Positions 1-9,616 of a stretch of 57,909 nucleotides of DNA are shown one piece after another. Origin of the DNA: Prevotella sp. (GTDB taxonomy: Bacteria > Bacillota_I > Bacilli_A > ML615J-28 > CAG-313); assembly GCA_023665755.1 (NCBI GenBank), contig JAMPDF010000002.1:1-57909 (forward strand), given 5' to 3'. The notes beneath the pieces were generated by a model, which did not search any database, was not told the DNA's origin, and saw only the letters and a program-made list of their open reading frames with translations. Position numbers and translations under genes: made by a program. The first letter of the stretch is position 1, and each line of letters begins with the position of its first letter.

Positions 1-101
1 ATGTACTCACAAGAGTAAAAACAAGCCATAAATGTCAAAATTAGCCCTCAATTATGCAAAATTTGAACCGTTTTAACGCTCAAAACCCAATTTTTGCAAA
101 G

Positions 102-142
102 AAAAAAGGTATTGACGACACTTTTTCAGTGTATCAATACCT
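102..142 (-). terminator. Terminator after tRNA-Leu
   Basis: Read on the minus strand, an 8-bp stem (GGTATTGA/TCAATACC) encloses a second stem (ACACT/AGTGT). A run of six T follows at 102-107. It lies just downstream of the tRNA-Leu gene. Confidence 0.8.
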
Positions 143-153
143 ATCATTTCTTA

Positions 154-240
154 TGGTGCAATCGATGAGACTCGAACTCACACGACCATTCGGTCACTAC
201 CCCCTCAAAGTAGCGCGTCTACCTGTTCCGCCACGATTGC
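154..240 (-). tRNA. tRNA-Leu (anticodon GAG)
   Basis: The 87-base gene folds with acceptor stem GCAATCG/CGATTGC, a T arm around GTTCGAGTC, a long variable arm typical of Leu/Ser tRNAs, and anticodon loop TTGAGGG, giving GAG. The 3' CCA is encoded at 154-156. Confidence 0.93.
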
Positions 241-251
241 ATATCCTGAAG

Positions 252-758
252 TTATTCTACTTCAGGTAAATTATCAATTTCTTTTACATCATCTAGAACA
301 ATGACATTTACATCTTCATGCGTATTTGCTGTTGCTATTTTATCAAGGGGTAGTTTAAAATAAGTAACCTCCGCTTCAGCTAATAATTCATTGTTCATAT
401 CATATAATTTTGCTACCGCAAAAAAGATTCTTCTTGTATTTCTTGTTACTTTGCCAATTGCCTTTAGATCTGTATCATATGGAACCACTTTTCTAAATTT
501 AACTCGAATATCTCCAGTTACCGCCCATGTATTGGGTTCTACAATCCAAATGGCTCTTCCCGCAATTTCATCTAATAGCGCTGTAATTAGTCCTCCATGA
601 ACTCTTTCTGGATAACTTTGATGGATATCTTGATATCGAAATAAACTAACTACGGTTTGATTCTCCATTTCGTAAAAAGGCGCCTTTAATCCGAAAGGAT
701 TATCCATTCCGCAAATATAACACATCTTGCTATTTGATTGTTTTCGTATAACTTTCAT
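252..758 (-). CDS. PaaI-type hotdog-fold thioesterase
   Basis: A 168-aa protein of the hotdog-fold thioesterase superfamily, which hydrolyses acyl-CoA thioesters in the cytoplasm. The signature is the segment HGGLITALLDEIAG, where the HGG turn and the following helix carry the family's active-site residues; an N-terminal CxxC (CYICGMDNP) and a following GLKAPF segment are also typical of this subgroup. I chose the ATG at 756-758 because AAGGA lies 7-8 bases upstream; the frame stays open further upstream but without a ribosome site. The substrate cannot be read from sequence. The gene is divergent from the small gene at 820 and lies just upstream of tRNA-Leu. Confidence 0.8.
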   Translation of the reverse strand: MKVIRKQSNSKMCYICGMDNPFGLKAPFYEMENQTVVSLFRYQDIHQSYPERVHGGLITALLDEIAGRAIWIVEPNTWAVTGDIRVKFRKVVPYDTDLKAIGKVTRNTRRIFFAVAKLYDMNNELLAEAEVTYFKLPLDKIATANTHEDVNVIVLDDVKEIDNLPEVE

Positions 759-819
759 AAATTTTCCTTTGCATGAATTGTTCTTGAATTTCGTATGATG
801 TATATAAGGGGGGATTCTT

Positions 820-1131
820 TTGGACTCAAATTTCGATGAATTCAAACAAACCATCCAATCATTTTCTGATTGGTTAGATCAAATTCCTCCTTATGAATAT
901 AGTCTATATGCCACAATCACAGGCTATATTATATCACTTTTTTTAGATACTGGCGCTCAAAATGCTTTTGGAAATTGGCTTGAACAAGTTGGTCAGATTA
1001 TTTTAACGATTTCAGCACAGGCTAGTGCAACCCCTACAAACGAAGAATACAATGTTTTAAAACAAGAAGTTGCCAATTTGCGTCAAGAAATTGAAAGACT
1101 TAAACGTTCTTCCAATAGGGAAGAGAACTAA
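820..1131 (+). CDS. Small protein with C-terminal coiled coil, unknown function
   Basis: A 103-aa protein that I do not recognise. The start is TTG at 820; AAGGGGGG at 807-814 is a strong ribosome site and no ATG is in frame. The middle (about residues 23-50) is moderately hydrophobic with one possible membrane segment (YATITGYIISLFL). From about residue 68 the sequence has heptad-like spacing (EEYNVLKQEVANLRQEIERLKR), indicating a coiled coil. Its last 32 bases overlap the end of the convergent TPR gene. It could be a small membrane-anchored scaffold, but nothing assigns a partner. Confidence 0.6.
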   Translation: MDSNFDEFKQTIQSFSDWLDQIPPYEYSLYATITGYIISLFLDTGAQNAFGNWLEQVGQIILTISAQASATPTNEEYNVLKQEVANLRQEIERLKRSSNREEN

Positions 1132-3031
1132 TCTGATCTTTTTGAACGTCATAATACTGACGCTCTTTTTTATCTAGTGCAGCAATAATTTCATTTTCTA
1201 TTTCTGTCAATCTATGACTATTGTAATTTGATTTTTTAGCAACTTGTTTTAGTAGAACGACTCTCGAAACGTCATATCGGTAAAAAGGATAATTCGATTC
1301 TAGTAATGCCATTGCCATTTTAGCAGTAAATCTTTGATCACCATTTAAATAAAAATAGGCATAATAATAAGCTGTATGGGAACAGCATCCTGTTCCAACC
1401 TTTTCAACTGCAGATAAAATGATTTGTTTGGCCTTTTCAATGTCTTTTGTAACGCCCTTACCTTCTAAATAGGCATGTGCCAAATAGCCATATGCACAGT
1501 CACAATGAGGATGTGCTTCTTCTGCAATCTCTTGATAAGCATTTTGGTAAAAGGAAAAGGCCTCTTTATCGTTCTTCATCAATTCAAAATTGCGCCCAAT
1601 TAATGCTAATACACAAGATGACTGATTATTTTCAGCCTCTATCTCCAAAAGATTTTGAGCCTTTTTCAAGTTTTGTTTGATTCCATTTTCCCCATACATA
1701 AACCGAACTGCCATTTTTCGTTTGCCCCATCTTGGTAATGATGCTATGTTTTGCTTACTATATTTCTTGATTTTTTGTTTTTGTTGTCTATTCAATATGC
1801 TATAATCGGAAAGGATATCTAAATATTCTAATTCATTCAAATAACCATATTCGAATGCTTTTTGATAATAACCTAATATCTCATCATAGCTTTTTTCTAG
1901 TTTAAAGGCGGTATCCGCAAGAATATAATACAATCTCCCATCTTTTGTTTTTGCTAATTCAGAACAAAGGAATTGATATGTATCCTCATCTAAACCTAGT
2001 TCATGGTTTACATCAATTACATCCGTTAAAATGCTAGCAATTTCTGATAATCGATAGGCCTTTAAGAAGGACTCTTTTGCCAATAGCAAATCCCCTTCTT
2101 CGTTACGTAATTTATAAAACACACCTTGGATATAAGAAATTTTCCAGCTTTCATGCCCGCTCAAATACTGATTCATGAGCGAAATTCCTTCACTGTATGA
2201 TTCAAGTGCTTCATATACTTTGGTTTTTTCGAGCAAAATATACTCTTGATTTTCATCATTTTCCATCTCATCTAGTAATACAAGCGCCTGTTGATAGTCT
2301 TTTTTGAAGGTATAGGCTTCTACCATCATCAACCGAGTCAAGTCATCGTTTTCTTCATACTGTAAATAGATAGTGGCATTGCTGATGACATCATCCAAAT
2401 AGTCGGTTTTACTCATATCCTTCTTATATGCTTGCATAGCTAATCTTGCCTTTAGATAATAGGTCATACCGGTTTGTGGAAAGTCTATCCGAAACTGGCC
2501 AATTTCTTGTTCTGCCTCCTCTAATCTTTCTAATGAAATCAGTACATCTATTTTACAAATTCGAAGTTGCATTTCATCATCAAATTCATTGAGGTGGTCA
2601 ATACAATCTTGAATATAATATAATGACTCTTGAAAAGAAGCTTCATCTTCTTTTCGAGCATAGGCTCTTGCTAAAGCAAATTTAATGTCATTTTCAAATG
2701 TACACTCTTTCTTGAGGGCTTCTTTTCCATGTAAAATTACCTGATCAATTTCAGAAATACTATCGTATAATAAAGCCAAAAAACCATGACTTTCTTGAAT
2801 ATACTTGGTTTTTTGATCTATCAGATATGTAAAATCATCAATACTTTGTTGATGATGCTCACGAATCTGTGAAATATCTAAGGTGGCTCTCGTATAAATG
2901 ACATCCGCAAGCATAGTTGATTTCGTGACTTTCATTTTTTCAACCAATTCAGATAATATTTGATATGCCTCTTGAGCATTTTTATTCGCAATCTCATTTA
3001 ATGCCGCATAAAATTGGTCTTCATATGTCAT
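1100..3031 (-). CDS. TPR/Sel1-repeat protein
   Basis: A 643-aa protein built of helical repeats throughout. The N-terminal two thirds read as TPR-like helix pairs, and residues about 440-560 contain Sel1-type repeats (AYGYLAHAYLEGKGVTKDIEKA). There is no signal peptide or membrane segment, so it is probably a cytoplasmic scaffold for protein contacts. It starts one base after the smpB stop region and is likely the last gene of the secG-rnr-smpB operon. No catalytic domain is visible. The specific role is unknown. Confidence 0.75.
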   Translation of the reverse strand: MTYEDQFYAALNEIANKNAQEAYQILSELVEKMKVTKSTMLADVIYTRATLDISQIREHHQQSIDDFTYLIDQKTKYIQESHGFLALLYDSISEIDQVILHGKEALKKECTFENDIKFALARAYARKEDEASFQESLYYIQDCIDHLNEFDDEMQLRICKIDVLISLERLEEAEQEIGQFRIDFPQTGMTYYLKARLAMQAYKKDMSKTDYLDDVISNATIYLQYEENDDLTRLMMVEAYTFKKDYQQALVLLDEMENDENQEYILLEKTKVYEALESYSEGISLMNQYLSGHESWKISYIQGVFYKLRNEEGDLLLAKESFLKAYRLSEIASILTDVIDVNHELGLDEDTYQFLCSELAKTKDGRLYYILADTAFKLEKSYDEILGYYQKAFEYGYLNELEYLDILSDYSILNRQQKQKIKKYSKQNIASLPRWGKRKMAVRFMYGENGIKQNLKKAQNLLEIEAENNQSSCVLALIGRNFELMKNDKEAFSFYQNAYQEIAEEAHPHCDCAYGYLAHAYLEGKGVTKDIEKAKQIILSAVEKVGTGCCSHTAYYYAYFYLNGDQRFTAKMAMALLESNYPFYRYDVSRVVLLKQVAKKSNYNSHRLTEIENEIIAALDKKERQYYDVQKDQISSLPYWKNV

Positions 3032-3032
3032 T

Positions 3033-3482
3033 TTAATACTCCTTTATTTCCTTTTGACTGTCTCTTTTCTTTTGGTCTTCTCGTTTATCATAATTCTTTT
3101 TTCCTTTTGCTAGACCAATATCTACTTTTGCTAAACCATTTCGTAACACTACACGAATGGGAATAAGTGTGTACCCTTCCTTTTGAAGCCGCAGTGATAG
3201 TTTTAGGATTTCTCTTTTCTGTAACAATAATTTCCTTGTTCGGTCTGGCTGATGATTGAAAATATTTCCCATTTCATATTTTGAAATATAGAGTCCTGAT
3301 AAAAACACTTCGCCTTTCTTGATATAACAAAAAGCATCTTGAAGGGAAACTTTTCCGTTTCGAATTGCTTTGATTTCAGTTCCTGTTAAAACAATGCCAC
3401 ATTCATAAGTTTCGTCAATGAAATAGTCAAAATTTGCCTTTTTATTGCTTGCTACTAGTTTTTCCGCTTTTCTTTCACTCAT
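3033..3482 (-). CDS. smpB: SsrA-binding protein SmpB
   Basis: A 149-aa SmpB, the tmRNA partner that brings SsrA RNA to stalled ribosomes in trans-translation. Recognisable parts are KANFDYFIDETYECGIVLTGTEIKAIR, the core RNA-binding beta barrel with KVSLQDAF, and the basic C-terminal tail (KGKKNYDKREDQKKRD), which mimics mRNA in the decoding centre. Length is normal. The start overlaps the rnr stop as ATGA, so the two are translationally coupled. RNase R, encoded next to it, is also known to act with trans-translation in decay of defective mRNA. Confidence 0.96.
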   Translation of the reverse strand: MSERKAEKLVASNKKANFDYFIDETYECGIVLTGTEIKAIRNGKVSLQDAFCYIKKGEVFLSGLYISKYEMGNIFNHQPDRTRKLLLQKREILKLSLRLQKEGYTLIPIRVVLRNGLAKVDIGLAKGKKNYDKREDQKKRDSQKEIKEY

Positions 3483-5635
3483 GATTGTACCTCACCCGAA
3501 ATAATTTTAAATGTGATAATGCGCTTTTCAATATCGGCATCTACCAATTGAACCATCACGCTATCTCCTAATTGATATTTCTTCTTGGTTCTTTCTCCTA
3601 CAACCATACCACGAAGATCATCAATTCTATAGTAGTCATCATTCATCTCATTGTATTTTACCAAACCTTCAATGGTGTTGTCAAGTGTGATGAACATACC
3701 AAAATTCGTAATGGCAGAAATAATGCCCTTCGCATATGAACCCTTATGTGCGCTTGCATATTCAACCTTTTTCATGTGAATTGTATCGCGTTCAAGTAGT
3801 TCTGCTCTTCGTTCTGTTTTACTAGCAATCAAACTTGCATAATTGACCTTATTTGCAAAATAGTCGATTGGACTAGTTACCTCTACTTCCTTCTTTCCTA
3901 ATAAAAACTGTTGAATCAAGCGATGCACCATCAAATCTGGATATCTTCTAATGGGTGAAGTAAAATGCGTATAACATTTGCTTGCTAATCCAAAATGGCC
4001 AATGTTATATTCTTGGTATTTGGCCTTTGACATACTTCGAATCATCAATTGATTGACAATTGTACCTTTGGTTTGTTCTTCCATTTCCTCATTTTTGGAC
4101 TCTGCTACATCTAATAATATTTGTTGAAGCATCTTTGGAAATGATTTTTTATTTTTGATGCGAATAGGGTATCCAAATTGATTCAACATCATCAAAAGTC
4201 GACTGATTTTTTCTTCTTTTGGTTCCTCATGCACACGGTAAATAAACGGAACATGTAGCCATGTCATTGCTTCTGCTACGGTTTCGTTAGCAATCAGCAT
4301 AAATTCTTCAATGATTTTCTCCGCAGTACGTTGTTTCCGAAGCACAATATCCACTACTTTTCCATTTTTATCTAATATCAATTTCGGCTCTGCTGTTTCA
4401 AATTCAAATGAGCCACGTCGAATACGCATTTGGTTAAGAATTGAAGCAAGCGTTTTCATCTCTTTTAGCATTGGGTAAATATCATAATACGCATCACGAA
4501 TTGCTCGATTTTTTTCTTCTAACATCGCATTTACATTGGCATAAGTCATACGATGTTTACTTTGAATAATCGCTTCAAATATATCATAACTTTGAACTTT
4601 ACCTTGCGCATCAATCACCATTTCGCAAGCCAAAACTAAACGATCAACGCCTTCATGTAAGGAACAAATACCATTGGATAACTCTTTGGGTAACATCGGA
4701 ATAACCCTATCCGGTAAATATACGCTAGTTCCTCTTTCAAGTGCCTCAGTATCTAGAACACTTTGTTCTTTTACATAATGGCTCACATCAGCAATATATA
4801 CGCCTAGAAAAAATGTACCATCATATAAGTTGGCAACGCGAATCGCATCATCTAAATCTTTTGCATCATCGCCATCAATTGTAATGATACATTGATCCCT
4901 TAAATCACGAATAGAGGGATTTTCCTTTAAAAGAGCATTAGCATCAATAGTCACTGGCAGTGATTTTGCATAAGATACTGCATCTTGTGAAAATGCTGTC
5001 GGTATACCACTAGAAAGGACTAAACTCGCAATATCTAACCCAGGAAGATGTTTGTTTCCATAGACTTCAACCACTTTACCATCAGCTGTTTGATTATTCA
5101 AAATTTGTGTCAATTGTACCTTTACCATATCATTGACTTTGGCTTTCATCAAATCTTTTTCTTTGATGTAAACCAATAAATTGATTTTACTATTTACACT
5201 TTTAACAACAGCTTTTCCTTTAAGTCTAGAAACAGGTCCAATAATCATTTGCGTATTTCGTTTGAGGATTTCTACAATTTCCCCTTCCAAGCGACCCAGA
5301 CGATCGTAATGATAATGAACCAATACCTCATCATATGTAATTGCCCCATGAAAATGTTCGGAATGAATAAATATACCCCCTATTTCGGTATCTACAAAAC
5401 CAAAACCAGCTTCTTTTACATCTAAGATACCTTTCGCAAATTGCAATTGAGAAAATAAACCAAATTGCCCTTTTTCATTGTGCGCAATAAGATGTTCATC
5501 TTCCATTTGATTTAAGGTCTTAACCAATTGCGTAAATGCTTGTCCAGTTGTCAAATGCAACATTTCAAACAATTGATGAGCAGTTGATGGTGTATAATTA
5601 TCTGATTCAAAAATGGCTAAAAGTTGTTCTTTCAT
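3479..5635 (-). CDS. rnr: Ribonuclease R
   Basis: A 718-aa RNase R/VacB, the 3'-5' exoribonuclease of the RNase II superfamily that degrades structured RNA. Seen in order are an N-terminal winged-helix region, cold-shock-like OB folds, the RNB catalytic domain with the acidic cluster TIDGDDAKDLDDAI (Mg-binding aspartates), the motif HFGLASKCYTHFTSPIRRYPDL, and a C-terminal S1 domain. AAAGGAGG precedes the ATG. Length is slightly below that of larger homologues because the C-terminal basic tail is short. It is second in the secG-rnr-smpB operon. Confidence 0.95.
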   Translation of the reverse strand: MKEQLLAIFESDNYTPSTAHQLFEMLHLTTGQAFTQLVKTLNQMEDEHLIAHNEKGQFGLFSQLQFAKGILDVKEAGFGFVDTEIGGIFIHSEHFHGAITYDEVLVHYHYDRLGRLEGEIVEILKRNTQMIIGPVSRLKGKAVVKSVNSKINLLVYIKEKDLMKAKVNDMVKVQLTQILNNQTADGKVVEVYGNKHLPGLDIASLVLSSGIPTAFSQDAVSYAKSLPVTIDANALLKENPSIRDLRDQCIITIDGDDAKDLDDAIRVANLYDGTFFLGVYIADVSHYVKEQSVLDTEALERGTSVYLPDRVIPMLPKELSNGICSLHEGVDRLVLACEMVIDAQGKVQSYDIFEAIIQSKHRMTYANVNAMLEEKNRAIRDAYYDIYPMLKEMKTLASILNQMRIRRGSFEFETAEPKLILDKNGKVVDIVLRKQRTAEKIIEEFMLIANETVAEAMTWLHVPFIYRVHEEPKEEKISRLLMMLNQFGYPIRIKNKKSFPKMLQQILLDVAESKNEEMEEQTKGTIVNQLMIRSMSKAKYQEYNIGHFGLASKCYTHFTSPIRRYPDLMVHRLIQQFLLGKKEVEVTSPIDYFANKVNYASLIASKTERRAELLERDTIHMKKVEYASAHKGSYAKGIISAITNFGMFITLDNTIEGLVKYNEMNDDYYRIDDLRGMVVGERTKKKYQLGDSVMVQLVDADIEKRIITFKIISGEVQS

Positions 5636-5665
5636 CTTTTTCCTCCTTTCTTTGATGATGATGTC

Positions 5666-5694
5666 AAAAATAAAAAGGGCTGATATAGCCCTTC
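5666..5694 (-). terminator. Terminator or attenuator between secG and rnr
   Basis: On the minus strand, a 7-bp stem AAGGGCT/AGCCCTT with a 5-base loop is followed by TTTTTATTTTT. It lies inside the secG-rnr operon, 31 bases before the rnr start, so it probably gives partial read-through and lowers rnr and smpB expression relative to secG. Confidence 0.7.
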
Positions 5695-5700
5695 ATATTT

Positions 5701-5940
5701 TTACAGTTTTGGTAAAATAACTACAAGCATTGCTACTACAAAGAAAACAATTGAAAGCACTGTTGTAATTTGATTAATTACTTTCTCTGCACCTCTTTGT
5801 TTTTGATTAGCAAATAACTCAGATTTTTCACCAGAAAATGCACGAGATGCATCATCTTTTGAGCCTTGTAATACAATAATCAAAATTAAAAGTAAAGAGA
5901 TAACTAATAATATATAATCATACCATTGCATTGCACCCAT
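5701..5940 (-). CDS. secG: Preprotein translocase subunit SecG
   Basis: A 79-aa SecG, the small membrane subunit of the SecYEG channel. Two membrane helices are visible (about residues 7-25 and 54-77). Between them is the family's cytoplasmic loop with the LQGSKDDAS-type segment. ATG at 5938-5940 has AGGAGG eight bases upstream; the second ATG at codon 4 lacks its own site. It is first in the operon secG-rnr-smpB, an arrangement common in Bacillota. Confidence 0.93.
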   Translation of the reverse strand: MGAMQWYDYILLVISLLLILIIVLQGSKDDASRAFSGEKSELFANQKQRGAEKVINQITTVLSIVFFVVAMLVVILPKL

Positions 5941-5987
5941 ATTAGTGGCCTCCTATTTCGAATATTTCATTGATACTAATTGCTATT

Positions 5988-6016
5988 ATTATATCATAAA
6001 ATGGAATTGTATTCTA
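5988..6016 (-). promoter_or_regulatory. Extended -10 promoter of secG operon
   Basis: On the minus strand, TGATATAAT gives an extended -10 (TATAAT at 5988-5993). The matching -35 position reads TAGAAT at 17-bp spacing, which is weak and typical when the TGn element is present. It lies about 48 bases upstream of secG. Confidence 0.6.
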
Positions 6017-6034
6017 GTAATTTACAAATTTATT

Positions 6035-8353
6035 TTACTTTATCGCATATTTTACGACTTCTTCAACAGATTCTACTGGAATAATCGTCAAACTATGCTT
6101 GACACTATCTGGAATTTCTTCAATATCCTTGACATTATCTTTGGGAATTAAAATAGTAGTTAAACCACTTCGATGAGCTGCAATTGACTTTTCACGTAAT
6201 CCGCCAATCGGTAAAACTCTACCCCTAAGCGTAACCTCACCTGTCATCCCCACAGCATGGTTGACTTTTTTACCACTAAATGATGAGATAATTCCAGTAG
6301 CTATTGTTACACCTGCAGATGGACCATCTTTAGGGACAGCACCTTCTGGAACATGAATATGAATATCTGATTCCTTAAATGTTTGGTAATCGATTCCAAA
6401 TTTCTCAGCATTGGTTTTCACATAACTCAGTGCAGCCTGAGCGGATTCTTTCATTACATCGCCAAGTTTACCTGTTAATACCAGTCTTCCATCCCCTTTA
6501 TAGTGGGTTACTTCTACTGAAAGTGTATCGCCACCAAACTGTGTATAAGCAAGGCCAGTAACCACACCAATTTGGTCCAAGTCATCTGCAATATTATGCG
6601 TGTATTTTGGTTTCCCCAAATAGTCTTCTAAGTTATCCGCATCTACATCCACTCGTTTTGCATCGTCCATCAAAATGTGTTTGATGGCTTTTCGAATAAT
6701 TGTGCCTAATAAACGTTCTAATTCACGTACACCAGCTTCTCTCGTATATTCTTGAATAATGCGATAAATTGCTTGATCACTAATCGAGAAAAAGTCAGCA
6801 TCTAAACCATTATTTTGAAGCTGTTTGGTTATCAAATGTCGTTTGGCAATTTCAAACTTTTCATATTCAGTATAACTTGAAACTTCAACTATTTCTAAAC
6901 GATCCCGAAGTGGGGCAGGAATGTTTTCTAAATAATTTGCGGTAGCGATAAAGAAAACATTAGATAAGTCATAAGGTTCTTCTAAATAATGGTCACTAAA
7001 GAAACGATTTTGTTCAGAATCAAGTACTTCAAGCATAGCACTTGTTGGATCACCTTTATAATCACTAGACATTTTATCAATTTCATCTAGCAAAAAAACA
7101 GGATTATTGGTACCAGCTTTTGCCATGGCTTGTAAAATTCTACCTGGTAATGCCCCTAAATAAGTTCTTCTATGCCCTCTTATTTCAGATTCATCTTTCA
7201 CTCCACCTAATGCTTGCTTTACAAAAGATTTATTCAAAGCTTTCGCTATGCTTCTAGCAAGTGAAGTTTTTCCTACTCCTGGAGGACCCGCCAAACATAA
7301 AATGGTTTGTGGATTTTTGTGATTCATCACCTTTACTGCAAGATATTCTAAAATACGGTCTTTTACTAAATCTAATCCGTAATGGTCCTTATCTAGTTCT
7401 TTTTTAGCAAGTGCAATATCATCTGAATCAACAGATTGTTTGCTCCATGGAAGTTCAATCATAAAGTCAAGATATTTGCGAATTACACCAGACTCAGGAG
7501 AATTTCCTGGCATAGAAGTGTAACGATTCAATTCAATGAGAGCCTTATCTTCTATATTCTTAGGCATACCTGCTGCCTTTATTTTTTCTCGTAAAGTATC
7601 TATTTCCGTTTCTCTTTTGGCCTTTTCACCTAGTTCTTCTTGAATAGCCTTCATCTTTTCACGTAAAAAATATTCTTTTTGCGATTCATTGATGCTTCGT
7701 TTCACTTCTTCAGCTATTTTATTCTCCAAGTCTTGGAATAATTTTTGACGATTTAAATCTTCATAAACAAATCCCATTCGCACCGTTGTATTGCTTTCAA
7801 AGAAGTAACGTAATACATCTTTTGCATCAGTCAAAATGGCTGAGGCAATTCTGTCAGATAATTCGTCATAGGACAATTTATTGCTAGCCAACACTTGTTT
7901 AACAGTTGTTAATCCTTCTGAAGTGGATGTTGTAGCTTCCATAAACTTTTGAATCAAATGAAATGTAGCCTCTTCTTTCATTGCATCTGTACTCATAGAT
8001 GGTACAGTTTCAAAATGAACCATTAAAGTGCCCTCAGCCGTCTCAAAATGAATGACATCAGCACGAACAATGGTTTGCAATTTTACCCGTTTTGTTCCGT
8101 TAGGACTAGTCATATTCAGTACAACTTTTGCGACAACTACTCGTTTATACAATCCTTGCTCACTATTTACTTTTTTATCTTGTTCAGGCACCAATAATAC
8201 AACATAATTTTTATATTGTTCAGCTAGTTTAAGTGCTCTTAACTCATTATCAGTTGTAAAATCAATGCGATATTCATTAGAAGGAAGTGGCACAATGTCC
8301 CTTACGATTAATCCAGGTAGCGTTGCATCTACTTTTTCTATTCTTGTAAACAT
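6035..8353 (-). CDS. lon: ATP-dependent protease Lon
   Basis: A 772-aa LonA-type AAA+ serine protease that degrades misfolded and regulatory proteins in the cytoplasm. In order: N-terminal substrate domain (about 1-200), a coiled-coil linker, AAA+ module with Walker A GPPGVGKTS at 356-364 and Walker B-type FLLDEIDK, and the C-terminal protease domain with catalytic serine about 679 in PKDGPSAG and lysine about 722 in GGLREKSIAA. No membrane anchor is seen, so it is not LonB. AAAGGAGA precedes the ATG. It lies 23 bases after clpX, so the tig-clpX-lon order forms a protein quality-control cluster. Confidence 0.97.
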   Translation of the reverse strand: MFTRIEKVDATLPGLIVRDIVPLPSNEYRIDFTTDNELRALKLAEQYKNYVVLLVPEQDKKVNSEQGLYKRVVVAKVVLNMTSPNGTKRVKLQTIVRADVIHFETAEGTLMVHFETVPSMSTDAMKEEATFHLIQKFMEATTSTSEGLTTVKQVLASNKLSYDELSDRIASAILTDAKDVLRYFFESNTTVRMGFVYEDLNRQKLFQDLENKIAEEVKRSINESQKEYFLREKMKAIQEELGEKAKRETEIDTLREKIKAAGMPKNIEDKALIELNRYTSMPGNSPESGVIRKYLDFMIELPWSKQSVDSDDIALAKKELDKDHYGLDLVKDRILEYLAVKVMNHKNPQTILCLAGPPGVGKTSLARSIAKALNKSFVKQALGGVKDESEIRGHRRTYLGALPGRILQAMAKAGTNNPVFLLDEIDKMSSDYKGDPTSAMLEVLDSEQNRFFSDHYLEEPYDLSNVFFIATANYLENIPAPLRDRLEIVEVSSYTEYEKFEIAKRHLITKQLQNNGLDADFFSISDQAIYRIIQEYTREAGVRELERLLGTIIRKAIKHILMDDAKRVDVDADNLEDYLGKPKYTHNIADDLDQIGVVTGLAYTQFGGDTLSVEVTHYKGDGRLVLTGKLGDVMKESAQAALSYVKTNAEKFGIDYQTFKESDIHIHVPEGAVPKDGPSAGVTIATGIISSFSGKKVNHAVGMTGEVTLRGRVLPIGGLREKSIAAHRSGLTTILIPKDNVKDIEEIPDSVKHSLTIIPVESVEEVVKYAIK

Positions 8354-8376
8354 CTTTTTTCTCCTTTCTAATCTAC

Positions 8377-9525
8377 TTATTTTTTCACAATTTCTTTGTC
8401 ACGAACCTCAATTTGCCGAATTGTTCCGTCAAAGGGAAGTTCAAACATCGTATTTAACATCATATCTTCGATAATTTTGCGAAGTGATCGCGCACCAGAA
8501 TGCTGCTCTAATGCTTTTTTAGAAATCAAATCTAAGGCATCATCCATAAAAGCCAGTTCAATATTTGCTGTAGCAAAAATGTGCTGGTATTGTTTAGTTA
8601 TGGCATTAGATGGTTTAGTTAAAATATCTTTCAATTCTGATTCCGTTAATTCTTTGAGACGAACATGAACTGGTAAACGTCCTAAAAGTTCAGGAATAAT
8701 ACCATACTTTCGAATTTTATCTACATCTAAATCCGTTTGGTTTAAGGGCTTAGAATCAAAACCAACACTATATCTTTTTTCTTCATCTAATCCATCAAAT
8801 GCACCAGCGCAAATGAATAGAATATTTTCAGTATTGATTTGTATACATTCTTGATAAGGATGCTTTCTTCCTCCCTCAGGCGGGACATTGACAATATTCC
8901 CTTCGATAATCTTCAGCAATGCATTTTGAACTCCTTCACCAGAAACATCTCTTGTAATAGACGGATTCTCACTTTTTCTTGCTAATTTATCAAATTCATC
9001 AATAAATACAATCCCTCTTTCCGCAAGACCAATATCAAAGTCTGCGTTTTGAATGAGTCTCAATAAAATATTTTCAACATCTTCGCCCACATATCCTGCT
9101 TGTGTATAGACTGTAGCATCACAAATTGCAATAGGTACATGGAGTATTTTCGCCATTGTTTTGGCTAGCAACGTCTTTCCTACACCAGTTGGTCCAATCA
9201 TCAAAACGTTCGATTTTTCCAATTCTAATTCTGGATGCAGTAATCGCAAATAATGTGAATATAAGGCTACTGAAAGTTGCTTTTTAGCTTCTTTTTGACC
9301 AATTACATCTTGATCTAAAATTTGATAAATCGATTTAGGCGTTATATTTTCTAGCTGAAAAGTTTTCTTTAAATTACTCTTTTTTTGTTTTTTATTTTCA
9401 TATGCAATCAGTTGATGATACAATTCTAGGCAGTCAAAGCATATACTTGCATTGATTCCTTCGATACCTAAATTGTGCACATTAATCTCGTTATTACAAA
9501 AAGAACAATATTTGGGTTTAGGCAT
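8377..9525 (-). CDS. clpX: ClpX, ATPase subunit of Clp protease
   Basis: A 382-aa ClpX that unfolds substrates and feeds them to ClpP. Seen are the N-terminal C4 zinc-binding domain (CSFCN and CFDCL), Walker A GPTGVGKT, the pore loop GYVGED, FIDEFDKLARK, and the sensor region with GARSLR. I place the start at the second ATG (MPKPKYC), since typical ClpX begins shortly before the zinc cysteines; an ATG 18 bases upstream at 9543 is also possible. The ribosome site GGAG lies in a hairpin (separate entry). clpP is not in the window. Confidence 0.94.
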   Translation of the reverse strand: MPKPKYCSFCNNEINVHNLGIEGINASICFDCLELYHQLIAYENKKQKKSNLKKTFQLENITPKSIYQILDQDVIGQKEAKKQLSVALYSHYLRLLHPELELEKSNVLMIGPTGVGKTLLAKTMAKILHVPIAICDATVYTQAGYVGEDVENILLRLIQNADFDIGLAERGIVFIDEFDKLARKSENPSITRDVSGEGVQNALLKIIEGNIVNVPPEGGRKHPYQECIQINTENILFICAGAFDGLDEEKRYSVGFDSKPLNQTDLDVDKIRKYGIIPELLGRLPVHVRLKELTESELKDILTKPSNAITKQYQHIFATANIELAFMDDALDLISKKALEQHSGARSLRKIIEDMMLNTMFELPFDGTIRQIEVRDKEIVKK

Positions 9526-9535
9526 ATAACAATCA

Positions 9536-9558
9536 CGCTCCATATTTATTATGGAGCG
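9536..9558 (-). promoter_or_regulatory. Hairpin over the clpX ribosome site
   Basis: A perfect 9-bp inverted repeat, CGCTCCATA/TATGGAGCG with a 5-base loop, sits immediately before clpX. On the mRNA its 3' arm holds GGAG, the only clear ribosome site for clpX, so folding would hide it. No T run follows on the minus strand, so it is not a normal terminator for tig. Confidence 0.5.
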
Positions 9559-9616
9559 GTTTTGTAATTTTATAATGATTTTTCAACCCGAAATATCGAC
9601 AAAAAATAATTTAAAA

